A model generated the notes under the pieces. That model did not search any database and was not told the origin of the DNA. It saw only the letters and a program-made list of their open reading frames with translations. Positions 53,481 through 62,650 of a stretch of 64,000 nt of DNA are shown here, one piece after another. Made by a program: the position numbers and the translations under genes. The DNA lies in assembly GCA_944386225.1 (NCBI GenBank), contig CALXAH010000008.1, positions 59,612 through 123,611 on the forward strand, written 5' to 3'. This stretch comes from an uncultured Gemmiger sp. Lineage in GTDB: Bacteria > Bacillota > Clostridia > Oscillospirales > Ruminococcaceae. Position 1 is the stretch's first letter, and each line of letters opens with the position of its first letter.

Positions 53481-53622
53481 AATCCCAACAGGGGGGTAAG
53501 CACTTGTATTGCTGCGCCGGCAGAAAGTACAAAGACAGTTTCAGCAGCCCTCTTGCCAGAATAAAGGTCCTTTGTTACCATAAAACTATACCGTGAATTG
53601 CAAAGGGAAGAGGGGAAGGGCA

Positions 53623-54030
53623 ATGTGGACCTGTCCGAAATGCGGGCGGACATTCAAAAACACAAACCAGGAGCACTATTGCGGCGCTGCTCCGCAGAGC
53701 ATCGCGGAATACATTGCGCGGCAGTCGGAAGAGGTGTAGAGCTACCTTCGCCAGGTGGACGAAGCGATCCGGAACGCCCTGCCGGATGCCGTACAGAAGA
53801 TTTCCTGGAGTATGCCCACCTACTGGAAAAAGCGAAACCTGATCCAGTTTGCGGCATTCAAAAAGCATCTCGGCCTGTATCCCGGGCCGGAGGCCGTGGA
53901 AGCCTTTGCCGGGCAGCTGCAGGGTTACAAAACCAGTAAGGGGGCCATTCAGTTTCCGTATACTGCCCCGCTGCCGCTGGATCTTATCGCCGAAATCGCG
54001 GTCTGGTGCAGAATTCGATACGGAGAATAA
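53623..54030 (+). pseudogene. DUF1801-family gene with an in-frame TAG
   Basis: Starts at an ATG with AGGGGAAGGG just upstream. WTCPKCGRTFKNTNQEHYC is the usual zinc-binding opening, then IAEYIARQSEEV, a TAG at 53737-53739, then SYLRQVDEAIRNALPD, ISWSMPTYW and the C-terminal GAIQFPY. Relatives read EEVQxYL, so TAG replaces a Gln codon (CAG to TAG). The rest of the frame is intact to its TAA. Family function is unknown (DUF1801, YdhG-like). A GTG at 53755 after the TAG could restart a shorter form. Confidence 0.75.
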
Positions 54031-54092
54031 CGGCCGAATACACTAAGCAAAACGGGGCTCTGCGCATCCAAAGCGGTTATTGGTTGGTCAGC

Positions 54093-54791
54093 TTATATCG
54101 GCTCCTCGTTTTGCCGGTTGACCGGGCCGGAAGGGTGCAGGCGAAACCAGGAACCCTTGGTTTCCAGCCAGCCGGCGCGTTTCAGTTTGCCGAGTTCCGC
54201 CGACATGGCAGACCGTTCCACCCCCAGATAGTCCGCAAGGGTTTGCCGGTCGCAGGGGATTACAAACTCGGGGCTTTGCTGCTGTTTGGCCTGGTCCAGA
54301 AGATAGGTCATCAGCTTGTCCTTGGTGGTCTTTTGCGACATATAGCGGACCTTCTGGGTAAAGGACAGATTCTTCTGGGCAAGCCTCTGCAGCAGATTCT
54401 GAATCAGCAGGCTGTGAAAGCGGCAGGCGTGGGAACAGAGGGTCAGGATTCGGCGGCAGTCCAGAAGAAGCACCTCGCCATCCTTGACGGCATATACGCT
54501 CACAGGCAGCTTATTCAGCCCGGCACAGGAAAACGCCTCCCCGAATGAATCGCCGGGCTGCAGAATGGAAAGTACGCTGCGGTTTCCGTAGTAGTCGTCC
54601 TGTACCACCTGAACGCCGCCGGACAGAACCACCCCTACCAGCCGGGCCGGGTCGCCCTCCAGAAAGACCGGTTCTCCTTTGGAAATCGGCAGTATTTTGG
54701 CATCGAGACAACCCAGCATCGACTGCCACTCCTCCGCCTGAATGCCGGCAAACAAAGGACAATGGGATAAAACGGACTGATATTTTTCCAT
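54093..54791 (-). CDS. Crp/Fnr-family regulator
   Basis: A 232-residue regulator: cyclic-nucleotide-like sensor (PVFLEGDPARLVGVVLSG, LQPGDSFGEAFSC), a long dimer helix, and a C-terminal winged helix (RQTLADYLGVERSAMSAELG). No N-terminal Cys cluster for an Fe-S centre is present, so it is not a typical Fnr. The ATG at 54791 follows AGGAGAAC. It is divergent from a ferredoxin operon and shares a perfect palindrome with it. Confidence 0.9.
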   Translation of the reverse strand: MEKYQSVLSHCPLFAGIQAEEWQSMLGCLDAKILPISKGEPVFLEGDPARLVGVVLSGGVQVVQDDYYGNRSVLSILQPGDSFGEAFSCAGLNKLPVSVYAVKDGEVLLLDCRRILTLCSHACRFHSLLIQNLLQRLAQKNLSFTQKVRYMSQKTTKDKLMTYLLDQAKQQQSPEFVIPCDRQTLADYLGVERSAMSAELGKLKRAGWLETKGSWFRLHPSGPVNRQNEEPI

Positions 54792-54804
54792 AAAAGTTCT
54801 CCTG

Positions 54805-54820
54805 TGTTGGAATTCCAACA
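54805..54820. promoter_or_regulatory. Perfect palindrome, candidate Crp/Fnr operator
   Basis: TGTTGGAATTCCAACA is a perfect 16-base palindrome in the 100 bases between the Crp/Fnr gene and the ferredoxin operon. It resembles TTGAT-N4-ATCAA sites in layout. It is about 37-41 bases upstream of a start predicted from TATAGT (54837-54842) for the ferredoxin operon, the position of class II activation. Confidence 0.65.
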
Positions 54821-54891
54821 GAAATCTTTTTGTCATTATAGTAAACTGCATACAGGACGTCAAGTATACCCGCTACAAAGGAGAATATAAT

Positions 54892-55581
54892 ATGATCCGC
54901 AAGATTATCGAGATTGATGAAGAAAAGTGCAACGGGTGCGGTGTCTGCGCCGCTGCCTGCCATGAAGGCGCTATCGGGATGGTGAACGGGAAAGCCAAGC
55001 TGCTCCGGGACGATTACTGTGACGGCCTGGGCGATTGCCTGCCTGCCTGTCCCACCGGTGCCATCCGCTTTGTGGAGCGGGAAGCAGCCGCCTACGATGA
55101 GCAGGCGGTCCGCGAAAATCAGAAGAAGAAACAGGCGGCGCATTCCGGCTGCCCCGGCCGTCAGATGCACCAGTTCAACCGGCAGGAACCGGCGCCGGCT
55201 GCCGCTGCGTCGCTCCCGTCGCAGCTTGGCCAGTGGCCCTGCCAGATCAAGCTGATCCCGGTAAATGCGCCCTGCTTCGACGGCGCCAAGCTGCTCATTG
55301 CGGCCGATTGTACGGCCTATGCCTACGCCAATCTGCATCAGGAGTTTATGCGGGGCAAGGTCACCCTGATCGGCTGCCCCAAGCTGGACAGCGTGGACTA
55401 CAGCGAAAAGCTGACCGAGATCCTCCGCAATAACAACATCCAGAGCCTGACGATTGTGCGCATGGAGGTTCCCTGCTGCGGCGGGCTGGAGCTTGCCGCC
55501 AAGAAGGCCCTGCAGGCAAGCGGAAAGTTCATCCCCTGGCAGGTGGTAACCATCTCGGTGGATGGAAAGATCCTGGACTGA
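54892..55581 (+). CDS. Multi-cluster ferredoxin-like protein
   Basis: A 229-residue iron-sulfur protein: CNGCGVCAAACHEG binds one 4Fe-4S cluster; the second motif CDGLGDCLPACPTG has irregular Cys spacing. A linker with Cys/His, then a C-terminal domain with DCTAYAYANLHQEF, LIGCPKLD and VPCCGGLE. This is the form found beside Crp/Fnr regulators and cupins in anaerobes, possibly linked to redox or nitrosative stress. AAAGGAG precedes the ATG. First gene of the operon with the cupin and small ferredoxin. Confidence 0.85.
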   Translation: MIRKIIEIDEEKCNGCGVCAAACHEGAIGMVNGKAKLLRDDYCDGLGDCLPACPTGAIRFVEREAAAYDEQAVRENQKKKQAAHSGCPGRQMHQFNRQEPAPAAAASLPSQLGQWPCQIKLIPVNAPCFDGAKLLIAADCTAYAYANLHQEFMRGKVTLIGCPKLDSVDYSEKLTEILRNNNIQSLTIVRMEVPCCGGLELAAKKALQASGKFIPWQVVTISVDGKILD

Positions 55582-55673
55582 GCAGCACCCGGATACAACG
55601 GGCAAAGTACGAGACCGGCGCATAAAGCCTGCCGGTCTGTGCAAACTGAATAGGGGACAAGGAGGTACCGACA

Positions 55674-56006
55674 ATGTCCGCAAAAATGAAGAATATCAGC
55701 CAGGCGGAAGTCCTGGTTTTGAAGGAGCAGATCGCATACCAGGAAGGCCAGGTGGTCAGCAAAACGCTGGCCCAGAATGATGCGCTGAGCATCACGCTCT
55801 TTTCCTTTGCCAAAGGCGAGGAGATCAGCACCCATGCGTCCGGCGGCGACGCTTTTGTGACCTGCCTGGACGGTGTGGGCAAAATTACCATCGACGGCGT
55901 GGACTATCTGCTGCGGGAAGGCGAATCAATCGTGATGCCCGCCGGACATCCCCACGCGGTATATGGTGAAGAAGCATTCAAGATGCTGCTGGTAGTTGTG
56001 TTCTGA
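55674..56006 (+). CDS. Cupin-domain protein
   Basis: A 110-residue single cupin: GEEISTHASGGDAFVTCLDG and MPAGHPHAV give the two cupin motifs, with a metal site likely built of the His residues and Asp. Binding of a small molecule or metal is inferred; enzyme activity is unknown. AAGGAGG is about 9 bases before the ATG. It sits between two ferredoxin genes. Confidence 0.88.
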   Translation: MSAKMKNISQAEVLVLKEQIAYQEGQVVSKTLAQNDALSITLFSFAKGEEISTHASGGDAFVTCLDGVGKITIDGVDYLLREGESIVMPAGHPHAVYGEEAFKMLLVVVF

Positions 56007-56023
56007 AGAAAGGAGACAGAAAG

Positions 56024-56212
56024 ATGAAAGCAATTGTGGATCAGGATACCTGCATTGGCTGCGGTTTGTGCTGCGGTCTGTGTGACGCGGTGTTCCGTAT
56101 GAACGACGAGGGCAAGGCGGAAGCCTATCAGGCGGCGGACGCGGCGAATCAAGAGGACGTACAGGGGGCCATCGATGGATGCCCTGTGTCGGCGATCCGC
56201 TGGGCGGAGTAA
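56024..56212 (+). CDS. Small 4Fe-4S ferredoxin
   Basis: A 62-residue ferredoxin: CIGCGLCCGLC near the N-terminus and GCPVSAI near the end give one 4Fe-4S cluster. Electron carrier in the cytoplasm. AAAGGAG is upstream. Last gene of the operon with the larger ferredoxin and cupin; a terminator follows. Confidence 0.88.
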   Translation: MKAIVDQDTCIGCGLCCGLCDAVFRMNDEGKAEAYQAADAANQEDVQGAIDGCPVSAIRWAE

Positions 56213-56250
56213 GCCTCTTCTGTTCAGGCATATTCAATAAGGGCAAACAA

Positions 56251-56284
56251 GGGAGCGCTGCAATGGCTGCAGTGCTCCCTTTTC
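56251..56284 (+). terminator. Terminator of the ferredoxin operon
   Basis: GGGAGCGCTGCA pairs with TGCAGTGCTCCC (one G-U) around ATGGC, then TTTTCG. Confidence 0.8.
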
Positions 56285-56414
56285 GTTGTGCTTATTTCCG
56301 GGCAGCCGAGGCGTTCTTTGAGTGGATTTGTCCATTGCCATATGATATAATTTTTACAAAGGTCAAGTGACGTATTGGCGATAATACCGATGAAGGGAAA
56401 AGGAGGAATTACGT

Positions 56415-57416
56415 ATGCAGGAACACCGCATTACGACTCCCGGCCCGGTGCTGGACAAACAGGGCGTTATTACTCCCGGCTATTCCGAAAAATCGGTGCT
56501 GACCTACCGCCGCCGTGACATCAAGGCTCCGTTTTACCGAATCAAGGAATGGGATTTTTATCAGGTATCGGACGGGGAAAAGTGCCTGCAGTTCACCTAC
56601 GGTCATGCGTCCTACGCGGGGCAGGTAGGAATTATGCTGTTCGATTTCAAAAAAGGGGAAATGATCGCCGATATCAATAAACTGCTTGCCTTTCCGTTTG
56701 GCCGTCTGCACTTGCCGGAAAATGCGGAATCGGACAGCGATGTCCGCTACGATGGCGGCGGGGTACATCTGCGCTTTGTGGTTGCAGGCAACCGCCGGCG
56801 GCTGACCTTTTCCGCGCCGGAATTCGAGGCGGACATCACGCTGGAACGCCGGAACCCTTATTCGCTGGTCATCAATATTCCCTTTGATGAGTACAAAACT
56901 GCGTTCTACTACAACCACAAAATCAATTGTATGACCGCCAGCGGCCATGCGGTTTACAAGGGCAAGGAATACCGTTTCGGTGAGGATGCTTTCGGCTTGC
57001 TGGACTGGGGGAGAGGCGTATGGCCTTTCCACAATGAGTGGTACTGGTCCAACGGTACAGGTATGGTGAACGGCAAGATCTTCGGCTTCAATCTGGGAAC
57101 CGGCTTTGGCAACACCAGCCAGGCTACCGAAAATATGCTGTTCTATGACGGCGGTTACTGCAAAATCGGCCGGGTGCGGTTTGAGCGGCAGGCGGACTAC
57201 AACCAGCCCTGGCGCCTGCGCGACGAGGAAGGCAGGCTGGATCTTACCCTGACGCCCCTTTATGACCGGACAACCCGCACCAAGGTGCTGTTCATCGACA
57301 ACTGCTGCCATCAGATGTTCGGCGGCTTCTCCGGTCATGCCGTGCTGGATGACGGTACGGTGCTGCAAATCCGGGATCTGCCCGCCTTTGCCGAACATGC
57401 TGTAAACAACTGGTAG
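56415..57416 (+). CDS. DUF2804 domain protein
   Basis: A 333-residue soluble protein covering the whole DUF2804 domain: QEHRITTPGPVLDKQG, DIKAPFYRIKEWDFYQ, LLDWGRGVWPF and FGFNLGTGFGNTSQATEN. The fold is beta-rich with many aromatic residues; the family resembles lipocalin-like or carbohydrate-active folds, but no activity is known. AGGAGGAATTAC lies before the ATG. It ends in TAG and stands alone between terminators. Confidence 0.85.
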   Translation: MQEHRITTPGPVLDKQGVITPGYSEKSVLTYRRRDIKAPFYRIKEWDFYQVSDGEKCLQFTYGHASYAGQVGIMLFDFKKGEMIADINKLLAFPFGRLHLPENAESDSDVRYDGGGVHLRFVVAGNRRRLTFSAPEFEADITLERRNPYSLVINIPFDEYKTAFYYNHKINCMTASGHAVYKGKEYRFGEDAFGLLDWGRGVWPFHNEWYWSNGTGMVNGKIFGFNLGTGFGNTSQATENMLFYDGGYCKIGRVRFERQADYNQPWRLRDEEGRLDLTLTPLYDRTTRTKVLFIDNCCHQMFGGFSGHAVLDDGTVLQIRDLPAFAEHAVNNW

Positions 57417-57510
57417 GAGACGTACCGTGACCGGTAACCCTGGAGATGCAATATGGCTGGCGGCGTTGGTGAAGCGCCGGTATCCGAACATTTTATAAGG
57501 AAACAACAAA

Positions 57511-57543
57511 TCAAGCCCCCGGCTGAACCGGGGGCTTGATTTG
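57511..57543. terminator. Terminator between DUF2804 gene and fructokinase
   Basis: TCAAGCCCCCGG pairs perfectly with CCGGGGGCTTGA around CTGAA, then TTTGC. It separates convergent genes. Confidence 0.85.
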
Positions 57544-57621
57544 CTGTACGATAATCTGACGAGGCGAGCAGGTGATGCCCGCTCACTTAGCTTATAAGGG
57601 GAATTGCGGAATAATGAGGCG

Positions 57622-58572
57622 TTACAGATTTGCCCGAACCGTTTCCTCGTCCACTACACTGGTAATGCCGCCGTGCGTCTGGGTGGACAAACTGGCGGCA
57701 CAGCAGGCAAAGCGGGTTATTTCCCGGATCTCCTCTGCCGTCAGTTCACCGGGAGCCTTGTCCAGCTTAAGAAAACGACTCATAGCGCTGCCGCCAAAGA
57801 TGTCTCCCGCGCCGGTGGTGTCTACCACATGGATACCACTGGGAGAGGCAACGGTGCCGTTCCCTTGCGGGTTGGCAAAATAACAGCCCTTGGGTCCCAG
57901 GGTGACATAGACCAGGTGCACGCCGTATTCCTTCAGCAGTTTCCGCGCGCCTTCTTCCGGGGAAATCCCCCACAAAAATTCAATCTCCTCATCGCTGATT
58001 TTCACGATGTCCGCCTGGCGAAGGCCCCATTCGATCTGCTCTTTGGCGGCATCCTCGCTGTCCCACAGGGATCTGCGCAGATTGGGATCAAAACTAATGA
58101 ATTTGCCGTGCTTTCTGGCGTAGCCTACGGCGGTCTTGGTAGCGCTGCGTGAAGGCTCACCGGTAAGGCTGAGCGTGCCGAAATGAAATACCCTGCAGCT
58201 ATCCAGAAGAGAAATGTTCAGTTCCTCGGGGCGTAAACAGGTGTCAGCGCCGGGCTTGCGGGCAAAACTGAATTCCCGGTTGCCGGTTGCGTCCAAGGTA
58301 ACAAAGGCCAGGGTAGTAAACACCGATGGATCCTTCAGAATACCTTTGGTGGCAACCCCCAATTTATCCAAGGTGCTTACCAACAGATTGCCGAAAGCGT
58401 CTTCACCAACTTTGCCAATCAAGGCGGTGGTGCAGCCGTATTTCTGCAGCGCCGCCAAAAAGTTGCCGGGTGCACCGCCAGGCTGGGCCTTCAGGGTGGG
58501 ATATCCGTCGCTATCGGTGGAAACAGGAGCGAAATCAATGAGCAGTTCACCCAAAGCAACAACGTCATACAT
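57622..58572 (-). CDS. PfkB-family fructokinase
   Basis: A 316-residue kinase that phosphorylates fructose with ATP. Seen: GELLIDFAPV, GGAPGNFLAALQKYG, IGKVGEDAFG near the N-terminus and DTTGAGDIFGGSA with catalytic Asp near the end; length normal. It lies downstream of the sucrose-6-phosphate hydrolase gene, so it most likely handles the fructose from sucrose or fructan. AGGAGG (GGGAGGAC) precedes the ATG. Confidence 0.92.
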   Translation of the reverse strand: MYDVVALGELLIDFAPVSTDSDGYPTLKAQPGGAPGNFLAALQKYGCTTALIGKVGEDAFGNLLVSTLDKLGVATKGILKDPSVFTTLAFVTLDATGNREFSFARKPGADTCLRPEELNISLLDSCRVFHFGTLSLTGEPSRSATKTAVGYARKHGKFISFDPNLRRSLWDSEDAAKEQIEWGLRQADIVKISDEEIEFLWGISPEEGARKLLKEYGVHLVYVTLGPKGCYFANPQGNGTVASPSGIHVVDTTGAGDIFGGSAMSRFLKLDKAPGELTAEEIREITRFACCAASLSTQTHGGITSVVDEETVRANL

Positions 58573-58595
58573 AACAAAGTCCTCCCGTAAATGGC

Positions 58596-60065
58596 TTATA
58601 AAGCCAGATCATAGAGCTGCAGGTTCATGCGGGCCCGGCCTCTGACAAAAAACTGTATGCCGTCAGCATCGGCGGGAGTATCGTAGAGCGCCACGCTGGC
58701 CACCTGCTGCCCGTCCTGCAGGAAAAATTCGGCGGAATACCGATCCAACACCATCCGAAGCTTCAAAGCGTTCCTGACAGGGGTCAGCAATGGAACTTCG
58801 CGCAATTCCAGGACATCCCGTACCCCTCCTGCATGGCGGCGATCCAGGCGAAGCAGTCCGTCATCCAGATCAAAGCGGAGCTCAGTCCAGTGGGCTTGGT
58901 CACAGGCAAAACGGATTCCGAACCGCTGGGCATCGGTCACATCCACCTGCAGCTCACAGTCCAATACCCTCCCTTGAACACCGGGCAGCGTAATCGTCTG
59001 ATTTTCCGTTTCCACCCCACAGTGCTCCACTCGAAGCTGACGGACAGCATCCAGCTCCCGCACCGGTCGCTGGCAGAGGGTATCGTCATGCCAAAAAAGT
59101 TCCCGCGGCAGACTCATCTGGCCATACCAGAGTGCCTCTTCCGGGGGATAACAATGATCCCAGTTCTGCATCCAGCCAATCAGTATCCGGCGTCCGTCAG
59201 GGGTTTCCATCGTTTGGGGGGCATAAAAATCCAGGCCGCTGTCCAGCGGCACGTCGGCCTGCCGGACAAAAGGAGTACCCGGACCGTTCCACTGACCGAC
59301 CAGTGCGGCTGTATCGTTGCCGCAATGGTAACGATTGTCGGCAGTCTGGTGCGTGAACTGGGGGGAAATGACCAGCACTGTTCGTCCATCCAGGGTGAAA
59401 AGGCCGGGGCATTCCCACATGCTGCCGAGACTTCCGTCATTTTCCGCAAGGATCTGGACAAATTCCCAACGTGCGGAAGGGTTATCGGGATGAGCGTTGC
59501 GGTAGAGAAGAAGCCGGCCATGTCCGTTAAAGCCGCGGCCGCCCACCAGCATGTACACCATACCATTCTGCATAAAAAGGAACGGGTCACGGAAATCTCT
59601 GCGGGAAGCGCCAGCAGGCTGTTCATCGCAGGTCAAAACCGGTGCGGACGCCTTCTCATAGTTTTCGCCGTCGCCTATGGCCAGACACTGTTGCTGGATT
59701 TCCCCCTCACCTTCCGGCATGACGCCGGTGTAAAGAAGCAGCTGCTTGCCCTGCCACTCTACAGCTCCGCCCGAGAAACAACCATTGCAGTCAAACGGTT
59801 TGTCGGGTGCCAGGGCACAGGGGCGATCCTGCCAATGCAGAAAATCTGTTGTTACAGTGTGGCCCCAGTGCATAGGGCCCCAGGCGGTACTGTAGGGGTG
59901 ATACTGATAAAACAGATGGTATTGCCCGTTGTAAAAGGACCAGCCGTTCGGATCGTTGCACCAGCCCACCGGGGGCACAGCATGAAAAGCCGGGCGCTTT
60001 TCTGCAGGAATACGGTGCTGATCTTCGTATTGACGGGCGCGGATCAAAGAGTTGTCTCGTTCCAT
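58596..60065 (-). CDS. GH32 sucrose-6-phosphate hydrolase / invertase
   Basis: A 489-residue family 32 hydrolase that cleaves the fructosyl bond of sucrose or sucrose-6-phosphate. Nucleophile Asp38 in WCNDPNGW, RDP in DFRDPF, acid/base Glu in WECPGLF, and a C-terminal beta-sandwich. No signal peptide: cytoplasmic. The ATG at 60065 follows GGAGAAACAATC. It precedes the fructokinase in the operon. The upstream binding-protein remnant suggests that uptake was by an ABC transporter that is now broken. Confidence 0.93.
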   Translation of the reverse strand: MERDNSLIRARQYEDQHRIPAEKRPAFHAVPPVGWCNDPNGWSFYNGQYHLFYQYHPYSTAWGPMHWGHTVTTDFLHWQDRPCALAPDKPFDCNGCFSGGAVEWQGKQLLLYTGVMPEGEGEIQQQCLAIGDGENYEKASAPVLTCDEQPAGASRRDFRDPFLFMQNGMVYMLVGGRGFNGHGRLLLYRNAHPDNPSARWEFVQILAENDGSLGSMWECPGLFTLDGRTVLVISPQFTHQTADNRYHCGNDTAALVGQWNGPGTPFVRQADVPLDSGLDFYAPQTMETPDGRRILIGWMQNWDHCYPPEEALWYGQMSLPRELFWHDDTLCQRPVRELDAVRQLRVEHCGVETENQTITLPGVQGRVLDCELQVDVTDAQRFGIRFACDQAHWTELRFDLDDGLLRLDRRHAGGVRDVLELREVPLLTPVRNALKLRMVLDRYSAEFFLQDGQQVASVALYDTPADADGIQFFVRGRARMNLQLYDLAL

Positions 60066-60084
60066 GATTGTTTCTCCGTGGGTA

Positions 60085-60124
60085 AAAGGCTGCCTGTCGT
60101 GCCAAAGCACGGCAGGCAGCCTTT
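60085..60124 (-). terminator. Hairpin upstream of the GH32 gene
   Basis: AAAGGCTGCCTGTCGTGC pairs with GCACGGCAGGCAGCCTTT (one mismatch) around CAAA; on the minus strand TTTTACC follows. It probably ends the transcript of the binding-protein remnant. Confidence 0.75.
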
Positions 60125-60127
60125 ATA

Positions 60128-60450
60128 TTAGCCGTTCATGCTGGCAAAATAATTATCCAGTCCGGTCTGTTTGAGTTGCAGCAGTTCCTGCAGATTCATT
60201 TCGCTGAGTTTGGTGATATAAGCATCCCATTCTTCAGCCACGCCGCCATTCATGCTCCAGGCAGCTTTCTGGCTTTCGGCGTAGGGTTTCAGATCGGTCT
60301 CAATCTGGGTGATGCGGTCGGTAGTGTCGATATCAAAGAAGATGGGCGGATAGTTGTAGTCGCATTCCATGGCCGGAGCATACAGCTGGGCAATCACGTC
60401 CAGACGCAGGGTAGCGTCATCAGGCTTGGTGGTGTAGGTTCCGTAGCGTT
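60128..60450 (-). pseudogene. ABC sugar-binding protein, C-terminal remnant
   Basis: About 105 codons matching the end of a family 1 extracellular solute-binding protein: LRLDVIAQLYAPAMECDYNY, FDIDTTDRITQIETDLKPYA, GGVAEEWDAYITKLSEMNLQ. The stop is normal (NG then TAA). The N-terminal 75% is missing; instead the frame runs on into a PAP2 phosphatase sequence. It would have carried a sugar for the GH32/fructokinase genes just downstream. Confidence 0.75.
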
Positions 60451-60459
60451 TGCGGTGTG

Positions 60460-61092
60460 TGCCAAGGGGAATGACTTGAATTCTTCGGAAGCCACTCCCG
60501 TGGCGATCAGTTGGTTCTTCAGCGCACCGCCCATCTGCCACCAGTGCTGGAAATAGGCTTCCGCATGGTCAACGATCAAACGCATGCGGGGGCGCCCCCA
60601 GAAAACCTTGATGCAGTTTACCAGTACCATTTCGCAGAGGATTACAAGAACTATCGCAGCCGCGGCACGAAGCAGCACGGCACGGTCAGTGCCGTGCGCC
60701 AGGTACCACACCAGAAGAAAGGTTCCGGCGCTCAACACCATCCCAGCAGCCGCCGGAATGGCGGGCGGCACCGGCAAGTAGATGATAGGCATAGCACAAG
60801 CAATCAGGGTGCCCAGGAGAATCAGGGCAGCACCGCCTGCTCACTGAGCTGTGCCCACAAGCTTGTGCTGCCGGTTACGCCCTGAAAGCAGCAGACAGCC
60901 AGCCGCTGTCAGACCAAGTGCGGCAGGGATTGCCCCATATGCGGCGAAAAACATGGCAACGGGATTGGTTTTGTTGTACAGCGCATGGGAAAGCGGGTAA
61001 TCAACAAAAGAGCCAAGCAGCATCAGCACAGCCACAATCCCGAGGCTGACAAGAAGAACCTTCGCAGGTAAAAACGCGGTCTGTTTTTTCAC
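60460..61092 (-). pseudogene. PAP2-family phosphatase, 5' part with stop and lost 3' end
   Basis: Starts at a GTG with AGGAG about 9 bases upstream. Hydrophobic helices (LLVSLGIVAVLMLLGSF), then a TGA at 60841-60843 in the frame (GTAQ before, AGGAALILL after), and then the catalytic regions KVFWGRPRMRLI and KSFPLAHTANA. The last motif reads FPSGHTA in relatives; L-A here, and the rest is lost at the joint with the binding-protein remnant near 60450-60480. The lipid phosphatase or exopolysaccharide role of the family cannot apply to this broken copy. Confidence 0.7.
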
Positions 61093-61227
61093 AAGATTAC
61101 GCTCCTGTTTGTTTATTGTATGAGGGAAGGAAAAAGTGACGGCAGACAAGTGGTAATACGCCAACCCGGCGGGGAAACCGAGGGCATTCAAGGAGCAGCT
61201 GCCGCAGTCCGGCGGCACCGCCGGACA

Positions 61228-62473
61228 TTACATGATAGCCTGTCCCTGCATATAATACACGCCCATTTTCCAGAAAAAGAAACCGCTTATGGCAAGCAAT
61301 GCCCAGCAAGCCGGACGGGGAAGGCTGGCGTCGATAAGGTACAGGGGCAGGCAGCCGAATACATACCGTCCCCCGCTGATGAGCCATCCGGCCAGATAAC
61401 ACATGCCCAGATATGCTCCGCCCCAGATAAGCCAGTGGGTGGGGGCTTTTCTCCAGAGCCCGGCAAGAAGCAGCGCTATGGCGACAAAATACAATACCAG
61501 CTGGGCGTGATAGATAAACGGGGCCAGCCCGGGATAGTCCAGCGCCATCTGCCAGTGCTGGGTCAGGTTCGTGCTGATCCATTTAATGCTCTGGTACCAG
61601 GGCGGTGCCGCATGGAACGCATAAAAAGCAAACGGATCGCCAAAAAGACGGAGGTTGAGGGCCAGATAACTGTCCCAGCCCAGAAACGGAAACAGGATGC
61701 ACAGGGAAACAAGCCCCTGCTTTTTCTCCCGACGCGCCCGAAGCCACAGATAGAGCAGCGGAAGAAAGAGTACAAGACCCTGGTTGCGGCAGAGCGCAGC
61801 CAAGGCGCCCCAAACACCGGCCCACAGCCAGTCCTGCCGCCGGGCAGCGATCATGCACAACAGACACAGCAAAAGAAAAAGACTCTCGGTGTAGGCCCCC
61901 AGAGCAAAAAAAACTGAACGGATAGAGCGCCATCAACGCAGCAGCGGCAATGGCCTGTTCCCGCTTCAGATCCTGCCCGGCCAGTACCAGCATGGCAGCG
62001 CCTGCACCGCCCCAGCAGATCCAGCTCACTGCCAGTGCAGCGCCTTCCCAGCTGACGGAAAAGGGGGACAGGAGCGTATGAAACAGACGGACGGCCAGCG
62101 GATAAAGCGGGTAAAAAACAATACACTTAGCTGTTTCGCCCTCTGCCAGATATCCCTGGCGGGCTAGGGTAAGATAGTGCACCGCATCACCGGCAGTGGT
62201 GAAACGCTCCATAAACCGCTGCCAAAAGGCGCTCAGCCCGCCGCTTTGTCCCAGATCCAGCCAGCAGACAAAAGCAAACAGGAACTGAAGAACCAATACA
62301 CCTGCTGCTGCCGCTGCCATTGCCTGCGGACTGGGTTTCCAGCAGGGGACGGAGGAACGGACGGGAGCGGGCGCCCAGAACAGAATGCCCAGCTGTCTGG
62401 CGCACCGCAGCGCAAGCAGCAGAACAAAAAGTATCATCAGGCCCCCGCCCAGATGTCCTAAAAACTGCCCCAT
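61228..62473 (-). pseudogene. Mannosyltransferase-like membrane protein with frameshift at A8
   Basis: Two overlapping frames make one PIG-V/mannosyltransferase-type membrane protein of about 415 residues. First half: MGQFLGHLGG start at 62473 (GGGGAAGAT upstream), AGDAVHYLTLARQGYL and IVFYPLYPLAVRL. Second half in another frame: ALGAYTESLFLLL (reconstructed), ARRQDWLWAGVWG, and a tail of helices to 61228. The break is at eight A's (61906-61913 on the plus strand); seven restore LYPFSFFALGAY. Could be a true mutation, a phase-variable tract or a sequence error. The family moves mannose from a lipid carrier. Confidence 0.75.
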
Positions 62474-62650
62474 ATCTTCCCCGACCTTTCTGCCGTATGC
62501 AAAAGTTCTTGGTTTGCGCCATGGTTGAATGTGAGTATTATACCACATCGCCTGCGCTTGTTGGAAGAAAAGGCCGGAACCGTTTCGTTTGCAGGCCTGG
62601 GCCATTGCATATAAGGGATATAAGAACGGCCAATATTTCCCGGGTAAACT

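Noticed and set aside
53304-53739. Genome-wide TAG reassignment to Gln
   Set aside because: TAG ends several intact genes in this window, such as the DUF2804 and RDD-FHA genes.
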